Position numbers and translations under genes: made by a program. A stretch of 64,000 nucleotides of DNA from Streptococcus mitis subsp. hohhotensis (GTDB taxonomy: Bacteria > Bacillota > Bacilli > Lactobacillales > Streptococcaceae): assembly GCF_020089495.2 (NCBI RefSeq), contig NZ_JAIRCA020000010.1:1-64000 (forward strand), in the 5' to 3' direction. The number at the start of each line of letters is the position of its first letter. The first letter of the stretch is position 1. Positions 59,842 through 64,000 of this stretch are shown here, piece by piece. The notes under the pieces are model-generated. The model was not told the origin of the DNA, did not search any database, and saw only the letters and a program-made list of their open reading frames with translations.

Positions 59842-59873
59842 AAGTAGCTAGTTGTAAGACTGGCTGCTTTTTT
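59842..59873 (+). terminator. Terminator after the nucleotidyltransferase-like gene
   Basis: AAGTAGCTAGT / ACTGGCTGCTT stem with wobble pairs, then TTTTT. Confidence 0.75.
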
Positions 59874-59911
59874 ATTTATAGAACCAAACCACTAGAATCT
59901 ACGGACATTCC

Positions 59912-59968
59912 TTGCAAATAGTTTACAAAAATAGTATACTGGGTTTATTAATTTTGAAAACGTTTGCG
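59912..59968 (+). promoter_or_regulatory. GH13 gene promoter with downstream cre-like site
   Basis: TTGCAA (59912-59917), 17-base spacer, TATACT (59935-59940). TGAAAACGTTTGCG (59955-59968) matches 13 of 14 cre positions and lies just after the predicted start, where CcpA would act as a roadblock. A MalR-type repressor could use a similar site. Confidence 0.75.
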
Positions 59969-60001
59969 TAAAAATAGATTGAAAATTTAGGAGACAAATT
60001 G

Positions 60002-61744
60002 ATGGAATTAAGTGCTATTTACCATAGGCCTGAGTCGGAGTTCGCCTATCTTTATAAGGATAAGAAGCTTCATATTCGGATTCGAACTAAGAAAGGGGAC
60101 ATTGAAAGTATCAACTTGCATTATGGTGACCCTTTTATCTTTATGGAGGAGTTTTATCAAGATACAAAGAAAATGGCTAAGATAACTTCTGATTCCTTAT
60201 TTGACCATTGGCAGGTTGAAGTGTCCGTCGACTTTGCACGTATCCAGTATCTCTTTGAACTTAAGGATACAGAAGGCCAAAGTATTTTGTATAGCGATAA
60301 AGGGTGTGTGGAAAATTCTCTAGAAAATCTTCATGCTATTGGGAATGGATTTAAGTTGCCCTATCTTCATGAGATTGATGCATGCCAGGTTCCTGACTGG
60401 GTTTCAAATACGGTATGGTATCAGATATTTCCTGAGAGATTTGCCAATGGAAATGCTCTATTAAACCCAGAAGGGACTTTAGACTGGGATTCATCTATCA
60501 CACCTCAGAGTGATGATTTCTTTGGTGGTGATTTACAGGGGATTATTGACCATCTGGATTATTTGCAAGACTTGGGTATTACTGGACTTTATCTTTGTCC
60601 TATCTTTGAATCCACGAGCAATCATAAGTACAATACGACGGATTATTTTGAAATTGATTGTCATTTTGGAGACAAGGAAAACTTTTGGGAGCTGGTCGAG
60701 CAAACTCATCAGCGTGGCATGAAAGTCATGCTGGATGCTGTATTTAACCATATTGGTTCGCAATCGCCTCAATGGCAAGATGTTGTCAAAAATGGTGAAC
60801 AGTCTGCTTATAAGGATTGGTTCCATATTCAACAATTCCCAGTGACTACTGAAAAGATAGCTAATAAGAGGGAACTACCTTATCACGCTTTTGGTTTCGA
60901 GGACTATATGCCTAAGCTAAATACAGCTAATCCAGAGGTCAAGGATTATCTTTTAAAGGTTGCGACTTATTGGATTGAAGAGTTTGATATCGATGCTTGG
61001 CGTTTGGATGTGGCTAATGAGATTGACCATCAGTTTTGGAGGGATTTTCGCAAGACAGTTCTAGCTAAAAAGCCTGATCTTTATATTTTAGGAGAAGTCT
61101 GGCATACGTCTCAGCCTTGGCTAAATGGAGATGAGTTCCACGCGGTCATGAATTATCCTTTATCTGATAGCATCAAGGACTATTTCTTACGTGGTATTAA
61201 GAAGACGGACCAGTTCATCGATGAAATCAATAGTCAATCTATGTATTACAAGCAGCAGATTTCAGAGGTTATGTTTAATCTCTTGGATTCGCATGATACA
61301 GAACGAATCTTGTGGACGGCAAATGAAGACGTTCAACTGGTTAAATCAGCCCTATCCTTTCTCTTTTTACAAAAAGGAACACCCTGTATCTATTACGGAA
61401 CCGAGCTAGCTTTGACTGGCGGTCCAGACCCAGATTGTCGTCGTTGTATGCCTTGGGAAGGCATATCAAGTGATAATGATATGCTGAATTTCATGAAGAA
61501 GCTAATTAATATTAGAAAACAAGCGTCAGCAACCATTCAGCATGGCAGGTATAGACTAAAAGAAATCAAAGCTGATGTATTAGCCATAGAATGGAGTTAC
61601 GATAACCAAATCCTCAAAGCCATTTTCAACCAGTCCAAAGAAGATTACCTTTTAGAGAAGGAAACCGTAGCACTAGCAAGCAATTGCCGAGAATTGGAAA
61701 ATCAGCTTGTCATCTCTCCAAAAGGTTTTGTGATTTTTCATTAA
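60002..61744 (+). CDS. nplT: GH13 neopullulanase/cyclomaltodextrinase-type enzyme
   Basis: A 580-residue intracellular glycosidase of the neopullulanase group. N-terminal starch-binding-like domain (about 1-120), then the (beta/alpha)8 barrel with nucleophile Asp in DAWRLDVANE, acid Glu in ILGEVWH, and LLDSHDTERI. No signal peptide, so it acts on imported maltodextrins. The ATG at 60002 is preferred over the TTG one codon earlier; AGGAGAC precedes it. Confidence 0.88.
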   Translation: MELSAIYHRPESEFAYLYKDKKLHIRIRTKKGDIESINLHYGDPFIFMEEFYQDTKKMAKITSDSLFDHWQVEVSVDFARIQYLFELKDTEGQSILYSDKGCVENSLENLHAIGNGFKLPYLHEIDACQVPDWVSNTVWYQIFPERFANGNALLNPEGTLDWDSSITPQSDDFFGGDLQGIIDHLDYLQDLGITGLYLCPIFESTSNHKYNTTDYFEIDCHFGDKENFWELVEQTHQRGMKVMLDAVFNHIGSQSPQWQDVVKNGEQSAYKDWFHIQQFPVTTEKIANKRELPYHAFGFEDYMPKLNTANPEVKDYLLKVATYWIEEFDIDAWRLDVANEIDHQFWRDFRKTVLAKKPDLYILGEVWHTSQPWLNGDEFHAVMNYPLSDSIKDYFLRGIKKTDQFIDEINSQSMYYKQQISEVMFNLLDSHDTERILWTANEDVQLVKSALSFLFLQKGTPCIYYGTELALTGGPDPDCRRCMPWEGISSDNDMLNFMKKLINIRKQASATIQHGRYRLKEIKADVLAIEWSYDNQILKAIFNQSKEDYLLEKETVALASNCRELENQLVISPKGFVIFH

Positions 61745-61803
61745 AGAGCAATTATGAGCGACAGGAAAATTGTAGTATAGAGAGCATTTTACAAACAGAC
61801 TAT

Positions 61804-61832
61804 TTGTCGTCTTGCTACAAATGATATATAAT
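61804..61832 (+). promoter_or_regulatory. Promoter of the 103-residue gene
   Basis: TTGTCG (61804-61809), 17-base spacer, TATAAT (61827-61832). Confidence 0.72.
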
Positions 61833-61863
61833 TTAACTTAAAGAAAATAGGAGGACTAATCGA

Positions 61864-62175
61864 ATGGAATTAAAAGATTTTACAGAAAAAGAACAGGAAA
61901 TGATTAAGAAGGGACTGACGACGTCTAAGATTAGTGACAAGGAAACTGCTGAGAAGATTCTTGCACTAGTACCACAAGACTTGATTAAGCGAATCCCGTT
62001 TTTTGTCAGAAAGCATGCTACGACACGTACTATTAAACGCATTTCAATTGAACACCCTGAACTCTACGCTGCAGCCCAAACAAGTGGTGAAATTCCAGAA
62101 AAAGAACGCGAAGAATTGCGCCAGATTATCACGACTATCCTTGAACAAAAGATGAATAAGCATAGTATTAAGTAG
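61864..62175 (+). CDS. Conserved-looking small protein, unknown function
   Basis: A 103-residue, largely helical and charged protein with no membrane segment: MELKDFTEKEQEMIKKGL at the start, IKRIPFFVRKHATTRTIKRI in the middle, and a Glu/Arg-rich end. Not recognised. An excellent ribosome site AGGAGGA and a good promoter show it is a real gene. It is 3 bases from the next gene. Confidence 0.72.
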   Translation: MELKDFTEKEQEMIKKGLTTSKISDKETAEKILALVPQDLIKRIPFFVRKHATTRTIKRISIEHPELYAAAQTSGEIPEKEREELRQIITTILEQKMNKHSIK

Positions 62176-62178
62176 AGA

Positions 62179-62907
62179 ATGAAAAAATATTTTATTGGCG
62201 GTTTGGGAAGCAATGTCTATCATAGCAAGGATTTTTTTCAAGAACTAAATTCGCAGATTTATTTTCTAAATCCATATGAAAAGCATCTTCGAGATGAAAC
62301 AGAATTGAAATCATGGTTTAAAAAATCGATAGAAGAGGAAGAATCTATTTGTCTGATAGGCCATTCTCTTGGAGGAGATTTGGCGCGTTATCTTGCATCG
62401 GAATTTTATGAAGTGAAAAAACTAATTCTTTTGGATGGTGGATATCTAGATTTAGATAAGATTTTACCTTTAGATACAGAGTTAGAGGAAACTAAAAATT
62501 ATATTGAATCTCAAGTCGTCTCAGACTTAAATCTTCTTATTTCTAAAGAAAAATCCGAATCAAAACATTGGTCAGAAAATATGGAGGAAGCTGTAAGACA
62601 GTCCTATCACTGGAATGCGAAGTATAATAGATATGAGTTGGCTATAAATTATGAAAATATAGAAGCGATACTCCGCCTACGGAGGAAAATACAAGCTTTT
62701 AAGAGAGAAGTGGGAAATACCTTGTTTATTAGTCCTCGCTATCCTAATGAAGCTATATGGAGAGAGGAAGCCCTAAAAGAATTGCCAGACTATTTTGATA
62801 CTATTCTTCTAGAGAACTTTGGCCATGAGCTTTATACTGAAGCACCTAAAGAAATCGCTAGTCTAATTAATGAGTGGTTCTCTTATTCTCACTGGGCTAT
62901 TGAATAA
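62179..62907 (+). CDS. Alpha/beta hydrolase
   Basis: A 242-residue serine hydrolase fold. The nucleophile elbow is ICLIGHSLGGDLARYLA (Ser in GHSLGG, about residues 60-66), and a late NFGHELYTEAP could provide the catalytic histidine. There is no signal peptide. Substrate unknown. It is probably co-transcribed with the 103-residue gene just upstream. Confidence 0.8.
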   Translation: MKKYFIGGLGSNVYHSKDFFQELNSQIYFLNPYEKHLRDETELKSWFKKSIEEEESICLIGHSLGGDLARYLASEFYEVKKLILLDGGYLDLDKILPLDTELEETKNYIESQVVSDLNLLISKEKSESKHWSENMEEAVRQSYHWNAKYNRYELAINYENIEAILRLRRKIQAFKREVGNTLFISPRYPNEAIWREEALKELPDYFDTILLENFGHELYTEAPKEIASLINEWFSYSHWAIE

Positions 62908-63385
62908 ATTATCCTAATCAATATATAGTTGATTGGAATAAGATATGAACAAATTGATTAGGAATATCAAATTAATTTGGGCTCTTTGTCAACTGTAGTA
63001 GGTTGAAGAAAAGTTAAGATCTAGAAAGGACAAATTTCGTCCTTTCTTTTTTGATATTTGAGTCTTTGATATCGAGTGGTTTTGTGATAAAAAGTAATGA
63101 TTACATATGATTTTTTCTATTAAACTTTTTCTACACAAAATAGACTCCATAATATCCATAGGGGATTTACCCACTACAAATATTATAGAGTCGCTTTTTC
63201 TATTCCGGGAGCTTGAAGGGCTATCATCGGACAAAATAGAGAAGGCATGATATAATATAGAGTAGATTTCTATGTAATTAAATAAGAACTGTTTGAACAC
63301 CATTCATTTGAAAACTCTCTATGTTCAAACGATAGTAAAATAAAATAGGGTATCTAAACCCGTGCTACGAAAGGAAAAAAACTCA
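62908..63385. other. Gap before ylqF: inverted repeat, IS-end-like segment, terminator, promoter
   Basis: No gene is supported in 478 bases. TCCTAATCAAT (62912-62922) and ATTGATTAGGA (62953-62963) form an 11-base inverted repeat. GGGCTCTTTGTCAACTGTAG (near 62979-62998) resembles ISL3-family element ends seen in streptococci. GAAAGGAC / GTCCTTTC with TTTTTT (63024-63052) is a terminator. TGaTATAAT (63248-63256) is the ylqF promoter, leaving a leader of about 120 bases. Confidence 0.6.
63024..63052 (+). terminator. Terminator upstream of ylqF
   Basis: 8-bp perfect stem GAAAGGAC / GTCCTTTC followed by six T. Confidence 0.85.
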
Positions 63386-64000
63386 ATGGCTACTATTCAA
63401 TGGTTTCCTGGTCACATGTCTAAAGCGCGTCGACAGGTGCAGGAGAATTTAAAATTTGTTGATTTTGTGACGATTTTGGTGGATGCACGCTTACCTCTAT
63501 CTAGTCAAAATCCTATGTTGACTAAGATTGTTGGTGACAAACCAAAACTCTTGATTTTAAACAAGGCGGACTTGGCCGACCCAGCAATGACCAAGGAATG
63601 GCGTCAGTATTTTGAATCACAAGGAATCCAGACGCTAGCTATCAACTCCAAAGAGCAAGTGACTGTAAAAGTTGTGACGGATGCAGCCAAGAAACTCATG
63701 GCTGATAAGATTGCTCGTCAAAAAGAACGTGGTATTAAGATTGAAACCTTGCGTACTATGATTATTGGAATTCCAAATGCTGGTAAATCAACTCTCATGA
63801 ATCGTTTGGCTGGTAAGAAAATTGCCGTTGTCGGTAACAAACCAGGTGTAACAAAGGGTCAACAATGGCTCAAAACCAATAAAGACCTGGAAATCTTGGA
63901 TACGCCAGGGATTCTTTGGCCTAAGTTTGAGGATGAAACTGTTGCGCTTAAGTTGGCCTTGACTGGAGCTATTAAAGACCAGTTGCTTCCTATGGATGAG
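63386..64000 (+). CDS. ylqF: Ribosome biogenesis GTPase YlqF/RbgA (partial, cut by window end)
   Basis: The first 205 codons of a circularly permuted GTPase needed for late 50S assembly. G4 comes first (LNKAD, residues 58-62), then G1 GIPNAGKST (128-136), and G3 DTPG (172-175); FPGHMSKA at the start is the family signature. AAGGAAAA precedes the ATG at 63386. The frame is open to the edge; the C-terminal RNA-binding domain lies outside. Confidence 0.95.
   Translation, partial: MATIQWFPGHMSKARRQVQENLKFVDFVTILVDARLPLSSQNPMLTKIVGDKPKLLILNKADLADPAMTKEWRQYFESQGIQTLAINSKEQVTVKVVTDAAKKLMADKIARQKERGIKIETLRTMIIGIPNAGKSTLMNRLAGKKIAVVGNKPGVTKGQQWLKTNKDLEILDTPGILWPKFEDETVALKLALTGAIKDQLLPMDE

Overview
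The window looks like chromosome from a low-GC, mitis-group Streptococcus (S. pneumoniae / S. mitis / S. oralis relatives). The evidence is the streptococcal gene content and order (xseA-xseB-ispA-tlyA-argR-recN; lepA; a double PTS plus tagatose-6-phosphate lac region; nrdHEF; ptsHI; pdh genes with the lipoyl domain on E3; spxR; an Etrx-type thioredoxin lipoprotein), many extended -10 promoters, and three copies of a BOX-type intergenic repeat. Species cannot be fixed from the sequence alone. No tRNA, rRNA, CRISPR array, intact insertion sequence or prophage was seen.

Layout. 1-4.6 kb: metY behind a MET-box-like operator, a DUF2130 protein, truB and udk. 4.6-10.7 kb: a tightly overlapping housekeeping operon (xseA, xseB, ispA, tlyA-type methyltransferase, argR, recN, phosphoesterase). 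10.7-12.6 kb: lepA. 12.8-25.1 kb: the sugar region, with a galactitol-type PTS (IIA, IIB, IIC), a LacX-type epimerase, lacABCD (tagatose pathway), then lacT-lacF-lacE-lacG behind an antitermination leader, and the DeoR-type repressor gene lacR facing it. This region carries a palindromic operator, cre-like sites and a RAT/terminator pair. 25.1-28.9 kb: class Ib ribonucleotide reductase (nrdH, nrdE, nrdF, minus strand) behind two NrdR boxes. 29.1-31.1 kb: ptsH-ptsI, the general PTS proteins that feed the transporters above.

31.2-36.2 kb: two small proteins, then a dihydroxyacetone kinase locus with divergent dhaS-dhaQ (activator and co-activator) and dhaK-dhaL-dhaM. The shared intergenic region holds a DhaS-type operator directly beside the dhaK -35 and a perfect cre over the start site. 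36.2-38.8 kb is an AT-rich accessory pocket of short membrane proteins and a broken peptide gene, flanked by a BOX element. 38.8-43.4 kb: HAD nucleotidase, ung, mutX, pyrC, MATE exporter. 43.5-49.8 kb: pyruvate dehydrogenase (E1 alpha, E1 beta, E2, E3) and lipoate ligase; E2 lacks a lipoyl domain and E3 has one, and a 447-base repeat-rich gap splits E1 from E2.

50.3-58.4 kb: murA, a GNAT acetyltransferase, spxR, map, ccdA-thioredoxin lipoprotein, an RlmD-type methyltransferase with an unusual tail and no recognisable Fe-S cysteines, a SAP-domain protein and a decayed ADP-ribosylglycohydrolase. 58.4-64 kb: lipid kinase, a nucleotidyltransferase-like protein, a GH13 maltodextrin enzyme behind a cre-like site, two small genes, and the start of ylqF/rbgA, cut by the window edge.

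Most of the window is ordinary core genome. The least explained parts are the 36.2-38.8 kb pocket, the repeat block inside the pdh operon, and several regulatory sites that can be read directly.
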